Origin: Arthrobacter sp. PvP023
GTDB taxonomy: Bacteria; Actinomycetota; Actinomycetes; Actinomycetales; Micrococcaceae
Assembly (NCBI RefSeq): GCF_017832975.1
Contig: NZ_JAFIBI010000001.1
Span: forward strand, 2,542,001-2,606,000
Direction: 5' to 3'
Length of the DNA: 64,000 nt
Positions 17,636-25,853 of the stretch are shown here, in pieces. The notes beneath the pieces were generated by a model. That model saw nothing but the letters and a program-made list of their open reading frames with translations, was not told where the DNA came from and did no database searches. Position 1 is the first letter of the stretch. Every line of letters starts with the position of its first letter. The position numbers and the translations under genes were made by a program.

Positions 17636-18562
17636 ATGAACGGCGTCCCGCGGGCGGGTCGACGGCGGTCCGCAGCAGCCGCCGTCGTCGTGGCTGCCGT
17701 GATGGCGGGCGGCGCGGTGCAGGGCTGCACTCCCGAAACGCAGGCGCCGGAGCCGCTTACTGCCGAGCTCAACCAGTTCAGGGACACCTACGGCACGCAG
17801 GTCATCGAGATCCAGGTCAGCAATACCGGGTCCGTGCCGGTCAGCGTCCTCAGCGCCGAAGTCTCGACGCCCCTGTTCCCGGCGGGGACCGCATGGCAGG
17901 CGCCACCGGAGGGCACCGAGGTACCGCCGGGCCAGACCAAGAGCCTGCCTGCCAGGCTTCCGGCACCCGCCTGCGGGCACCCCGGGATTGATGAACCTCA
18001 GAGCGCTGAAGGGGCGCGGGCCGGGCCCGGCAGTTCGCCGGCGGAAGTAACGGTATCTGTCCGGCAGGGGTCCGCAACCGCACAGGAACGTCTTCCGGCC
18101 GCGGACCCGTTCGGCGTCCTGGCCCGGAACCATTCCGAGCTGTGCTTCGCGCAGGACGCCGGGCAGATTGCGGAGATGGGGCTGGACACGGAACTGGAGG
18201 TTTCGGCGGACGGCCGTACCGCCGTCGTACGCCTTCGGGTCACCCCGCGCGCAGCCGGTGCCGGAGGATCGCGCACACTGACCATCGAACGGATCGAGGG
18301 GACCACGCTGCTGGCCGAAGCGCCGGAAAGCCCCTGGCCGCGCGGCATCACGGTTGCGGCCGGCATGGCTGCCCGGGAACTCAGCCTCCGTATCCGGCCC
18401 GCCCGCTGCGATCCGCATGCCGTCGCCGAGGACAAGGTGGGGACACTGCTGCCCCTGCGCGTCGACGCAGGCGGCCGGCAGGGTGTGCTCAAAGTTGCTG
18501 CCGGAGCCGTCCTGAAGGCCCGGATCTACGAATTCGCCACGGCGGCCTGCGCAGCGCACTAG
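17636..18562 (+). CDS. putative lipoprotein of unknown function
   Basis: 308-residue exported protein. An Arg-rich N-terminus is followed by a hydrophobic segment and a lipobox-like GGAVQGC (Cys about residue 31), implying a lipid-anchored protein outside the membrane. The mature part looks beta-rich, with alternating IEIQVSNTGSVPVSVLSAEV and VVRLRVTPRA runs that resemble immunoglobulin-like domains. The ATG comes six bases after TAGACT (leaderless). Peptide deformylase follows after nine bases, perhaps with its own promoter. Confidence 0.72.
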   Translation: MNGVPRAGRRRSAAAAVVVAAVMAGGAVQGCTPETQAPEPLTAELNQFRDTYGTQVIEIQVSNTGSVPVSVLSAEVSTPLFPAGTAWQAPPEGTEVPPGQTKSLPARLPAPACGHPGIDEPQSAEGARAGPGSSPAEVTVSVRQGSATAQERLPAADPFGVLARNHSELCFAQDAGQIAEMGLDTELEVSADGRTAVVRLRVTPRAAGAGGSRTLTIERIEGTTLLAEAPESPWPRGITVAAGMAARELSLRIRPARCDPHAVAEDKVGTLLPLRVDAGGRQGVLKVAAGAVLKARIYEFATAACAAH

Positions 18563-18571
18563 GCTTTCCCC

Positions 18572-19252
18572 ATGCTTCACGTAGCCAACCCCACGCCGTT
18601 CAGCACCGCCCGGATCAGGGAAACTGTCCAGGAAATGCTCTCCGCAGGCGTCCTTCCCGCCATCGTCCAAGCCGGCCATCCCGTGCTCCGGCAACAGGCA
18701 GCCCCGTACGAGGGCCAGCTGGATGGCGCTGAACTTGCAGCGCTGATAGCCCTGATGCGGGAGGTGATGCATGACGCACCTGGCGTCGGCTTGGCCGCGC
18801 CGCAGCTCGGCATTCCCCTGCAGCTTGCGGTCCTTGAGGACCAGTACGATGTCGACGCCGAGACTGCCGCCGTCCGGCACAGGTCACCGCTGGAGTTCTT
18901 TGCGGTCATCAATCCGTCGTACTCGCCGCTGGGGACCGGCACTGCGGCGTTTTACGAAGGATGCCTCTCGCTGCAGGGCCTGCAGGCCGTGGTCTCGCGG
19001 CACGAGGCGGTACGCCTGCATTTCACCGATCCCGGCGGAACCAGGCGGCAGCAGGACTTCTCCGGCTGGCAGGCGCGTATTGTGCAGCACGAGACGGACC
19101 ACTTGCAGGGGATCCTCTATGTGGACAAGGCTGAGTTGCGCTCGCTCAGCAACAACGCCGAATACGGCGCCCGCTGGGCGCATCCTGACATCCACCTGGC
19201 CCGGCAGGAATTGGGGTTCCTGCCGGGCCAGGGTACCGGCCAGGGCAACTAG
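18572..19252 (+). CDS. def: peptide deformylase
   Basis: Removes the formyl group from the initiator methionine of new proteins. The 226-residue protein has all three family motifs: GVGLAAPQLG, EGCLSLQG (metal Cys) and HETDHLQG (two metal His and the catalytic Glu). It is longer than typical (~170–190) through N- and C-terminal extensions. A TAGGCT box overlaps the preceding gene's stop and lies six bases before the ATG, indicating separate leaderless transcription. It ends overlapping the convergent S9 peptidase by four bases. Confidence 0.95.
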   Translation: MLHVANPTPFSTARIRETVQEMLSAGVLPAIVQAGHPVLRQQAAPYEGQLDGAELAALIALMREVMHDAPGVGLAAPQLGIPLQLAVLEDQYDVDAETAAVRHRSPLEFFAVINPSYSPLGTGTAAFYEGCLSLQGLQAVVSRHEAVRLHFTDPGGTRRQQDFSGWQARIVQHETDHLQGILYVDKAELRSLSNNAEYGARWAHPDIHLARQELGFLPGQGTGQGN

Positions 19253-21309
19253 CTGTTGGCCGCCGTGGGCAGGTAACGGGACCACCAGCGCACGATCTCC
19301 TCAAAGCGCTGCCTTCTGTGATGCGGGGTACCGGACCGGGAGAGCTCGTGGTTCTCTCCGGGGAATACGAGGAACGCGGCTTCCACACCCTGCTGCTTCA
19401 GGGCCGTGAAATAGCGCTGGCCCTGTTCCACAGGGCAGCGGAGGTCCTCTTCGCTGTGGACGACCAGCGAGGGCGTCCGCACATTGCGGACAGTGGCCAT
19501 GGGGCTTTGGGCCGCCATCTGCTCCGCCGAGGTGCCGGTGTACTCGCCGCCGAAGAACCAGCCGATATCCGAGGAGCCGATGAAGCTGACCGGATCCAGG
19601 AATCCGCGCTCCACGATGGCCGCCTTAAAACGGTGGTCCTGGCTGATGGTCCACGCCGTAAGGTATCCGCCGTAGGAACCTCCCATGATCCCGAGCGCTC
19701 CGCCGTCGAGCTCCTGTAACTTTGCCAGGGCGCCGTCGAGGAAGGACAGCACGTCCTGCATGTCGACGGTTCCCATCTTTTCCTTGATGGCCCGCCCGTG
19801 TGCCTGGCCGTAGCCGGCCGAGCCCCGTGGATTGCACATGAGCACCGCATAGCCGGCCGCGGCGTACACCTGGGCCTCGTCAAACAGGGCCACGGTGTAT
19901 TGCGAGAACGGCCCGCCGTGGATGTTCAGCAGGACGGGGTGCGGCCCTTTCCCGGGCGGCAGCACCAGCCAACCGTGGACCGGATAGCCATCGGCAGCCT
20001 CGAACGTGACCTCCCGGGGCTCGATGATCTCTGCCTGACGGCGCAGTTCCGCCGAGAAATCGGTCAACAGCCTCAGCTGGCCGTCCTCAAGCGCTGCGAC
20101 GTCCCCCGCTGTGGCGGGATCAGTGAAACTGACGAACACTGAGCCGGCGGCCGCAGCTGCGCCGGTGACAACCCGGTCACCATGAACCAGCAGTGAGTGG
20201 TTCCCCGTGGCTCCGAACTCCAGAAGCTCCACCGTGCCCTGCGCGTTGTTGAGCAAAAGCACGGAATCCGGGCCGCGGAGCTCCAGCCCCGCGGCGGACG
20301 CTGCCAGGTCCATTGTTTCGACGTCGCTCAGTACGCTGGCGTCGCCGCCCCCGGCCGGCATCACATACAGGGCAGTGTTGCGTGCGACGAAGTCCTGGCC
20401 TGACTCGCCAAGGTCCTGGGCGGTGTAGAACAGCCACTTCCCGTTCCTGGACTGACGTGCCGCGCCGACCGTCTGGCGGCCGCTGTTGGCAGCGATGACG
20501 GGTTCCGGTTTTCCGCCGGAGACGGGGACCCGGTACACGCCGGATTCAAGGTCATGGTCGCTGCCCTCATGAAGTGAGGCAACGAAGTACACGGAGCGTC
20601 CGTCCGTGCTGAACGATTCTCCGCTGTGGTCAGTCGGGGCGAACGTCAGCTGCCGGGCCGGCGGGAGCAGGGCGTCCGCGGTGTCGGCGTCAGGAGCCGG
20701 ACCGGCTTCTTTTGCAGTACCTTCCGCGGCGGTCTTTCGCGCCCGCAGGGAGCGCCCTGCGGGCGCAACGGGCGGCTCGTCGTCCAGCTCGGGCACCTCC
20801 ACAACGTAGAGCTGCAGCGCCTTGTCCGCCGTGTATCCCACGCCGTTCATCCTGTATTTGAAGTCCGTGATGAGCCGCGCGTCCTCGGCCCCGGCGGATA
20901 CGCCGTCCAGAGTGCCGTACCGGCCGTCGTCGGGCGTCCTGGCGCCAAAGACAATGCTGCGCGAATCGGGAGACCAGGCGAACGAGGAGACGCCGAGTTT
21001 GGTGCTTGTCAGGACCTGCGGTTCGCCGCCGGCAGCCTCCACGACATAAAGCTGCGGCTTCCCGTCTGCAGTAGCGCGCAGGAACGCCAGCACCAGTCCG
21101 TCCGGGGAAAATGCCGGTGCCGTGTCACGGAAGCCGCGGGTCAGCCGGCGGGGCAGCTTTTCAGGGTCCAGCGGCACAGTCCATAACTGGCCCACATAAG
21201 TGTCGGCGTCGAAATCAGGGCGGATGACGGAGACCACGGCCCGGCTGCCGTCCGGATGGACGGCCGGCGCGGAAACGGACTTCAGCAGGGGAAGATGTTC
21301 AGGTTTCAC
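19249..21309 (-). CDS. S9 family serine peptidase (prolyl oligopeptidase-like)
   Basis: 686-residue peptidase with an N-terminal beta-propeller (repeated DG- and W-rich blades such as FSPDGLVLAFLRATADGKPQ) and a C-terminal alpha/beta-hydrolase domain. The nucleophile Ser is in GIMGGSYGGYLTAW, the Asp in SEEDLRCPVEQG, the His in GENHELSRSG. A Lys/Ala/Asp-rich insert near residue 200 is low complexity. No signal peptide is seen, so it is probably cytosolic. Start GTG 21309 lies seven bases after TAGGCT and gives the family-like VKPEHLPLLKS; the frame is open to 21354. Confidence 0.9.
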   Translation of the reverse strand: MKPEHLPLLKSVSAPAVHPDGSRAVVSVIRPDFDADTYVGQLWTVPLDPEKLPRRLTRGFRDTAPAFSPDGLVLAFLRATADGKPQLYVVEAAGGEPQVLTSTKLGVSSFAWSPDSRSIVFGARTPDDGRYGTLDGVSAGAEDARLITDFKYRMNGVGYTADKALQLYVVEVPELDDEPPVAPAGRSLRARKTAAEGTAKEAGPAPDADTADALLPPARQLTFAPTDHSGESFSTDGRSVYFVASLHEGSDHDLESGVYRVPVSGGKPEPVIAANSGRQTVGAARQSRNGKWLFYTAQDLGESGQDFVARNTALYVMPAGGGDASVLSDVETMDLAASAAGLELRGPDSVLLLNNAQGTVELLEFGATGNHSLLVHGDRVVTGAAAAAGSVFVSFTDPATAGDVAALEDGQLRLLTDFSAELRRQAEIIEPREVTFEAADGYPVHGWLVLPPGKGPHPVLLNIHGGPFSQYTVALFDEAQVYAAAGYAVLMCNPRGSAGYGQAHGRAIKEKMGTVDMQDVLSFLDGALAKLQELDGGALGIMGGSYGGYLTAWTISQDHRFKAAIVERGFLDPVSFIGSSDIGWFFGGEYTGTSAEQMAAQSPMATVRNVRTPSLVVHSEEDLRCPVEQGQRYFTALKQQGVEAAFLVFPGENHELSRSGTPHHRRQRFEEIVRWWSRYLPTAANS

Positions 21310-21439
21310 GTTTGTGAGCCTAACGGCTCGCGCATGGCCTGTGAAATGACTCACGCCGCGCCGGGACGGGACCCTGGGCGCGACCCGGGGCGGCCGGGAG
21401 GCGTGGATTGGCCGCCGCCGCGGCCCCTAGGATGGTGGC

Positions 21440-22291
21440 ATGCTCCCCGACGCCGCCCGTTCCCTCCTGTGCCCCGTCTGCCGGAACGGCCTGACGCTGG
21501 GCGGCAACCGGCTGGCTTGCCCCGAGGGCCACAGCTTCGACGCCGCCAGGCAGGGTTACTTCAACCTGCTGGTGGGCAAGGGAACTGTCTTCGAAGCCGA
21601 TACCGCCGCCATGGTGGCAGCCCGTTTCGACTTTCTTTCCAAAGGTCATTACCGGCCGCTCGCCGGGGCCGTCGCGGAGCTCTCAGCCCCGGTGCTGCAG
21701 GGACCGCACGCCGCGGTACTGGACGCCGGTACGGGAACCGGACATTACCTCAAGGAACTATTGGCGGCTGCACCCGCGTCGGCCATCGGCCTGGACATTT
21801 CCAAATTCGCGCTGCGGCGTGCCGCCCGGATGAATCCCGGCGCCGCCAACCTGGTCTGCGATGTCTGGCAGCCGCTTCCGGTTGCGGACATGGCGGCGGA
21901 CGTCGTTACGGTGGTCTTCGCGCCGAGGAACGCCCCGGAATTCGCCCGGGTGCTACGTCCCGGCGGCCGGCTGATCGTGGTGACGCCGCGGTCCGGCCAC
22001 CTCGCGGAAATAGCGGGACAAACGGGCATGCTCGGCATCGAACCGGCCAAGGAGGAGCGGCTGGCCGCTTCGCTCGGGGGACATTTTGCTCCGCACTCCG
22101 TCCGGGAGCTTGACCTCGAGCTTGGGCTCGAACCGGCCGACGTAGGCAACCTCGCCCTGATGGGACCCGCCGGCCACCACCTGGACCCTGCAGCGCTGGA
22201 CACCATCACCGCCGCGCTGCCGCCGCTCACCAAGGTCTCGGCACGGTTCCGAATCAGCGTTTTTGAACCCCTGAACCGGCCGCCCGCATAA
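21440..22291 (+). CDS. RlmA-like rRNA guanine methyltransferase
   Basis: 283-residue SAM-dependent methyltransferase with an N-terminal zinc-binding module (CPVCRNG … CPEGHSFD) and then AARQGYFNLL, the hallmark of the RlmA/TlrB family that methylates N1 of a guanine in 23S rRNA helix 35. SAM motif I is VLDAGTGTGHYLKELL. Family membership is clear, the exact target (G745 or G748 type) is not. The ATG is six bases after TAGGAT (leaderless). Confidence 0.85.
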   Translation: MLPDAARSLLCPVCRNGLTLGGNRLACPEGHSFDAARQGYFNLLVGKGTVFEADTAAMVAARFDFLSKGHYRPLAGAVAELSAPVLQGPHAAVLDAGTGTGHYLKELLAAAPASAIGLDISKFALRRAARMNPGAANLVCDVWQPLPVADMAADVVTVVFAPRNAPEFARVLRPGGRLIVVTPRSGHLAEIAGQTGMLGIEPAKEERLAASLGGHFAPHSVRELDLELGLEPADVGNLALMGPAGHHLDPAALDTITAALPPLTKVSARFRISVFEPLNRPPA

Positions 22292-22413
22292 CGACTTGAC
22301 TACGTTCGGAACGTCCCCGGGAGCAGCCTCCTACGCCCCGTGGCTTCGGTCTAGGATGGAAGGACAGTTACTGAGGGCCTGCTTCCGCAGCTCCGGGGAC
22401 GAAGGGGGAGCAC

Positions 22414-22875
22414 ATGTTTGAATGGCTTGGCGAGAACTGGTGGGCATTGTGGCTCACCGTATTCCTGGCGTTCGCGGTGGTGGAAATGCTGACGCTGGAC
22501 CTCTTCTTCATCATGCTTGGCGGCGGAGCACTGGCCGGGCTGCTGGCTGATTTTGCCGGTGCCGACTTCTGGCTGCAGATCGTTGTTTTCTGCGTCGTTT
22601 CCCTACTGATGGTGGTCTTTGTCCGGCCTGTGGCGCTGAAGCACCTGAAGAAGGGCCCCGCGGAACAGCGGACTAACATTGACCGGCTGATCGGCGAATC
22701 CGCACTCGTCATGGAGACCGTCAGCACATCCTCCGGCCTGGTCAAGATCGGCGGAGACGTCTGGAGCGCGCGTTCTGAGAACGGAGTCCTGAACGCCGGG
22801 CAACGTGTGGTGGTTTCCGCCATCGAAGGAGCCACCGCCGTGGTGGCGCCGCAACCGGAAACGGCCGTTCAGTAG
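22414..22875 (+). CDS. NfeD family membrane protein
   Basis: 153-residue short-form NfeD protein with two or three transmembrane helices (residues ~8–70) and a C-terminal OB-fold of about 65 residues (LIGESALVMETV … GDVWSARSENGVLNAGQRVVV). Such proteins partner SPFH/stomatin proteins in membrane microdomains, and an SPFH gene follows 103 bases downstream. GGGGGAG lies a few bases before the ATG. Confidence 0.9.
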   Translation: MFEWLGENWWALWLTVFLAFAVVEMLTLDLFFIMLGGGALAGLLADFAGADFWLQIVVFCVVSLLMVVFVRPVALKHLKKGPAEQRTNIDRLIGESALVMETVSTSSGLVKIGGDVWSARSENGVLNAGQRVVVSAIEGATAVVAPQPETAVQ

Positions 22876-22978
22876 CAGCAGCACGAACACTCTTCCGGCA
22901 GCCGCCACCGGCGCCGGGCAGGCGGCAGAGCATCGCCGCAACACATAGCAAGGCACATAACTGGGGAATAGGTGATGT

Positions 22979-23965
22979 ATGGATATCGCAGTCGCAATAG
23001 TGCTGCTGGTTCTCGTTGCGTTCGTAATAATAGTGCTGGTCCGGTCGGTGCGGATTGTCCCGCAGGCCCGGGCCGGCGTTGTGGAACGGCTCGGTAAGTA
23101 CCAGCGGACACTGCTCCCCGGCCTCACCATCCTGATTCCCTTCGTCGACAGGCTCCTGCCGCTCCTGGACCTTCGCGAGCAGGTTGTCTCATTCCCCCCG
23201 CAGCCGGTCATCACCGAAGACAACCTCGTCGTTTCCATTGACACCGTGGTCTACTTCCAGGTGACTGACGCGAGGGCGGCCACGTACGAGATTGCGAATT
23301 ACATCCAGGCGGTCGAACAGCTCACCACCACCACGCTCCGAAACGTCGTCGGCGGCCTCAACCTCGAAGAGGCGCTGACTTCCCGCGACCAGATCAACGG
23401 CCAGCTTCGCGGCGTCCTGGACGAGGCGACGGGCCGCTGGGGCATCCGCGTTTCCCGTGTGGAGCTGAAGGCCATTGATCCGCCCCACTCCATCCAGGAC
23501 TCGATGGAGAAGCAGATGCGTGCCGAGCGTGACCGCCGCGCTGCCATCCTTACCGCCGAGGGCACCAAGCAGTCGGCCATCCTCACCGCGGAAGGCCAGC
23601 GCCAGTCCTCCATCCTCAAGGCCGAAGGTGACGCCAAGGCTGCCATTCTCCGCGCAGACGGCGAGGCCCAGGCCATCCAGAAGGTGTTCGACGCGATCCA
23701 CAAGGGCAATCCCGACAACAAGCTCCTGGCTTATCAGTACCTGCAGACACTGCCCAAGCTGGCCGAAGGTTCCTCGAACAAGCTCTGGATCATCCCCAGC
23801 GAAGTCGGCGAAGCCCTGAAGGGCATCGGCAACGCGCTCGGCGGCACCAACCCGGATCCCCGCACCGGCGGTCTGTTCGACGCCGCCACTGGCGACGGAA
23901 CGAACGCTGCCGCCGGGTCCCGGCCGGATGTTGCCGACCCCAACACTCCGAGCCAGCCGCTGTAG
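22979..23965 (+). CDS. SPFH/Band 7 (stomatin-like) protein
   Basis: 328-residue membrane scaffold protein. One N-terminal transmembrane helix (residues ~3–24) precedes the Band 7 domain (VPQARAGVVERLGKYQRTLL … AATYEIANYIQAVEQL), followed by an Ala/Glu-rich helical repeat region (ILTAEGTKQSAILTAEGQRQ). Family members form ring-like oligomers linked to quality control by membrane proteases. The tail is disordered and Pro/Thr-rich. Pairing with NfeD is the classic arrangement. A strong terminator follows. Confidence 0.92.
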   Translation: MDIAVAIVLLVLVAFVIIVLVRSVRIVPQARAGVVERLGKYQRTLLPGLTILIPFVDRLLPLLDLREQVVSFPPQPVITEDNLVVSIDTVVYFQVTDARAATYEIANYIQAVEQLTTTTLRNVVGGLNLEEALTSRDQINGQLRGVLDEATGRWGIRVSRVELKAIDPPHSIQDSMEKQMRAERDRRAAILTAEGTKQSAILTAEGQRQSSILKAEGDAKAAILRADGEAQAIQKVFDAIHKGNPDNKLLAYQYLQTLPKLAEGSSNKLWIIPSEVGEALKGIGNALGGTNPDPRTGGLFDAATGDGTNAAAGSRPDVADPNTPSQPL

Positions 23966-23985
23966 GCAGCCCTGTCAACCACCGG

Positions 23986-24026
23986 CCAGGGGAGGTATCC
24001 GCAGTGCGGGTGCCTCCCCTGGTTTT
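23986..24026 (+). terminator. intrinsic terminator after the SPFH gene
   Basis: Stem with 10 perfect outer pairs (CCAGGGGAGG/CCTCCCCTGG) extended by seven more pairs with two G·T wobbles, loop AGT, then TTTT at 24023–24026. Confidence 0.88.
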
Positions 24027-24042
24027 GTGCCGGAGGCCCCGC

Positions 24043-24072
24043 TTTACTCGCCAGCGCGGAAGCCGGTATAAT
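24043..24072 (+). promoter_or_regulatory. housekeeping promoter candidate for rbpA
   Basis: Exact TATAAT at 24067–24072 with TTTACT at 24043–24048 (18-bp spacer). It would give an rbpA leader of roughly 150 bases. Confidence 0.6.
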
Positions 24073-24103
24073 AGTATATTTGTCCGGCTGGTTCAGGCCT
24101 GCT

Positions 24104-24129
24104 GGAACAACATAGCTTGGCAAAGCGTT
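24104..24129 (+). promoter_or_regulatory. sigma-R/SigH-type promoter of rbpA
   Basis: GGAAC (24104–24108), 18 bases, GTT (24127–24129), in context GGAACA-N16-CGTT. This matches the consensus of thiol-oxidative-stress ECF sigma factors (SigR of Streptomyces, SigH of Mycobacterium). rbpA of S. coelicolor is a known SigR target, which supports the reading. Confidence 0.7.
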
Positions 24130-24228
24130 GTATCTATTGGTGCAGTGCAGTGCAAACAGTAGTCCGAGGCGTGAGCTGCCCCGGCTAGCGCGGAGCCTGA
24201 CTCCGCGAACCGACCAAAGGGAGAAATC

Positions 24229-24576
24229 ATGAGCGATCGCAGCCTCCGGGGCATGCGTCTTGGCGCACAGAGCATGGAGACGGAATCCGGTGTTGAGCCG
24301 GCTCCGCGCCAGCGGGTTGAGTACCGTTGCGAGGACGGCGAGCAGGTCTTCGTTACCTTCTCCTCCGAAGCCGAGATTCCCCCGGTGTGGGTTTCGAAGA
24401 CCGGCAAGGAAGCCTTGCTTGTCGACGGCGAACGCCCCATCAACAGCAATGAGAAGGCCGTCCGTACGCACTGGGACATGCTCCTTGAACGCCGCTCGCT
24501 GCCTGAGCTCGAGCAGATCCTCGAAGACCGCCTGACCATTCTGCGGGAACGCCGCGGCGAACGGCGCTCGGCTTAG
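24229..24576 (+). CDS. rbpA: RNA polymerase-binding protein RbpA
   Basis: Actinobacteria-specific transcription factor that binds RNA polymerase and group 1/2 sigma factors and stabilises the open complex. The 115-residue protein has the N-terminal MSDRSLRGMRLGAQSMETE, the RYRC-like core with one cysteine (RVEYRCEDGEQVFVTFS) and the C-terminal sigma-interaction helix (LPELEQILEDRLTILRERRG). AAAGGGAG precedes the ATG at good spacing. Two promoter candidates, one stress-type, lie in the 200-base leader region. Confidence 0.97.
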   Translation: MSDRSLRGMRLGAQSMETESGVEPAPRQRVEYRCEDGEQVFVTFSSEAEIPPVWVSKTGKEALLVDGERPINSNEKAVRTHWDMLLERRSLPELEQILEDRLTILRERRGERRSA

Positions 24577-24602
24577 GTCTGGCGCAGGCTAAACGCAGCA
24601 TA

Positions 24603-24650
24603 AAAGGGCCGGGCCCGTAGCCTCACGTGAGGCTACGGGCCCGGCCCTTT
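24603..24650. terminator. bidirectional terminator, 48-base perfect palindrome
   Basis: 24-bp arms (24603–24626 and 24627–24650) with no spacer, AAAGGG at the left end and CCCTTT at the right. It separates the convergent rbpA and glycosyltransferase genes and can act both ways. Confidence 0.88.
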
Positions 24651-24693
24651 ATCGACTGTGTCTTTCCGGCCGCCGCCGCCGGCACCTTGCACT

Positions 24694-25434
24694 CTACGCT
24701 GCGGCGGAACCCCGGCCCGTAAGCTTCTGCCAGCGGGCAGTCAGTCCCCATTTGGTGACGTTGATCATGGCTTCCACCACAATGTTGCCGCTCATTTTGG
24801 AGGCCCCAAGTTCCCGCTCCACGAACGTGATGGGGCGTTCCACGATCTTCAGCCCCATCTTGGCCACACGCCAGGCGAGGTCCACCTGGAACCCGTAACC
24901 CACGGAGTCCACCTGGTCGAGGTTGAGCTTCTCAAGGGTGGTACGGCGGAAGGCGCGGTACCCGCCGGTGACATCCTTGATCTTGATGCCCAGCATAAGC
25001 CGCGCGTACGTGCTGCCGATCCGTGAGATCGCCTGCCTGTACAGCGGCCAGTTGACCACGCTGCCGCCCGGCACCCAGCGCGAACCCATGGCCAGGTCCG
25101 CGCCCTCCTCCACGGCGTCGAGGAGCTGCTGCAGCTGCTCGGGCTGGTGCGAACCGTCGGCGTCCATTTCCACAAGAATGTCGTACCCGGCCTCCAGGCC
25201 CCACTTGAAGCCTGCGATATAGGCGGCTCCGAGTCCGGCCTTGCCTTCACGGTGCAGGACGTGGACCTGGCTGTCCTCGGCAGCGATACCGTCTGCCAGC
25301 TGTCCAGTGCCGTCCGGGCTGTTGTCGTCCACCACCAGCACATCGGAAGCCGGGACGGCCGCACGCAGGCGCGCGAGTGTCTTGGGCAACGATTCCAGCT
25401 CGTTGTAGGTGGGGATGATGGTGAGGACACGCAC
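24694..25434 (-). CDS. polyprenol monophosphomannose synthase-like family 2 glycosyltransferase
   Basis: 246-residue GT-A glycosyltransferase resembling the catalytic domain of actinobacterial Ppm1 (dolichol-phosphate mannose synthase). [18 protein letters not shown] is the N-terminal nucleotide-binding strand, [11 protein letters not shown] and [13 protein letters not shown] carry the DxD-type metal site. No transmembrane anchor or acyltransferase domain is fused. The product would be polyprenyl-phosphate mannose for cell-wall glycans and protein mannosylation; sugar specificity is inferred. GTG start has AAGGAAAGGG upstream. A TATAAT lies 80 bases before it. Confidence 0.88.
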   Translation of the reverse strand: MRVLTIIPTYNELESLPKTLARLRAAVPASDVLVVDDNSPDGTGQLADGIAAEDSQVHVLHREGKAGLGAAYIAGFKWGLEAGYDILVEMDADGSHQPEQLQQLLDAVEEGADLAMGSRWVPGGSVVNWPLYRQAISRIGSTYARLMLGIKIKDVTGGYRAFRRTTLEKLNLDQVDSVGYGFQVDLAWRVAKMGLKIVERPITFVERELGASKMSGNIVVEAMINVTKWGLTARWQKLTGRGSAAA

Positions 25435-25513
25435 AGCGAGGCCCTTTCCTTGATGGGAGCGGTCACGCGCCAGGAAGCTCTACAGGAGAGCCGGCTTTAA
25501 GGCGCAAGTCACC

Positions 25514-25519
25514 ATTATA
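25514..25519 (-). promoter_or_regulatory. -10 element upstream of the glycosyltransferase
   Basis: Exact TATAAT on the minus strand, framed by a GCGCAA/TTGCGC inverted repeat (25502–25507 and 25526–25531). No good -35 hexamer is evident. The leader would be about 70 bases. Confidence 0.5.
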
Positions 25520-25559
25520 GGTAGTTTGCGCATACCGGGCGCGTCACACGTGATCCCGC

Positions 25560-25645
25560 GGGCAGGTCCACACGCCTCGGGCCAGTTTCGGACGGATGCG
25601 ACATGCCTCGGCGGAACTGTTTTCTGCTGCGAAGTGGACCTGCCC
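25560..25645. repeat. 12-bp inverted repeat in a 419-base gap
   Basis: GGGCAGGTCCAC (25560–25571) and its exact complement (25634–25645) flank 62 bases with a smaller CAGTTTCG/CGGAACTG pairing. The whole gap 25435–25853 has no credible gene. It otherwise holds the glycosyltransferase promoter and a small GCGGTT/AACCGC hairpin (25797–25816) near the end of the amidohydrolase. The structure could be a small RNA or a decayed mobile element. Confidence 0.5.
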
Positions 25646-25853
25646 CTGGGACTACCACGCTCCGGCCTGCCTGCAGGTGCGGGTTAGGCATCTGCCGGAC
25701 GGCCACGTGGCCAGACGGAGCCCCTCGACTTTGGAATCCGTCCGTTGCGACTCAATGCTACGGACCGTCCCGGGAGTGTCAACCCGCGTTTGACGTGCGG
25801 TTTTAGGTGTAACCGCAGGTCAGGAACATACGGCGCGCCGGTAGTTTTACGGT

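Noticed and set aside
17576..18880. 434-codon open frame on minus
   Set aside because: Antisense to the lipoprotein and peptide deformylase; def has all catalytic motifs.
24073..24228. Possible riboswitch in the rbpA leader
   Set aside because: No recognisable riboswitch core or anti-terminator; the leader is better explained by two alternative promoters.
25515..25806. Several ~60-codon frames in the gap before the amidohydrolase
   Set aside because: No ribosome site or leaderless signal, Arg/Pro-rich shadow-like composition, frames on both strands overlap.
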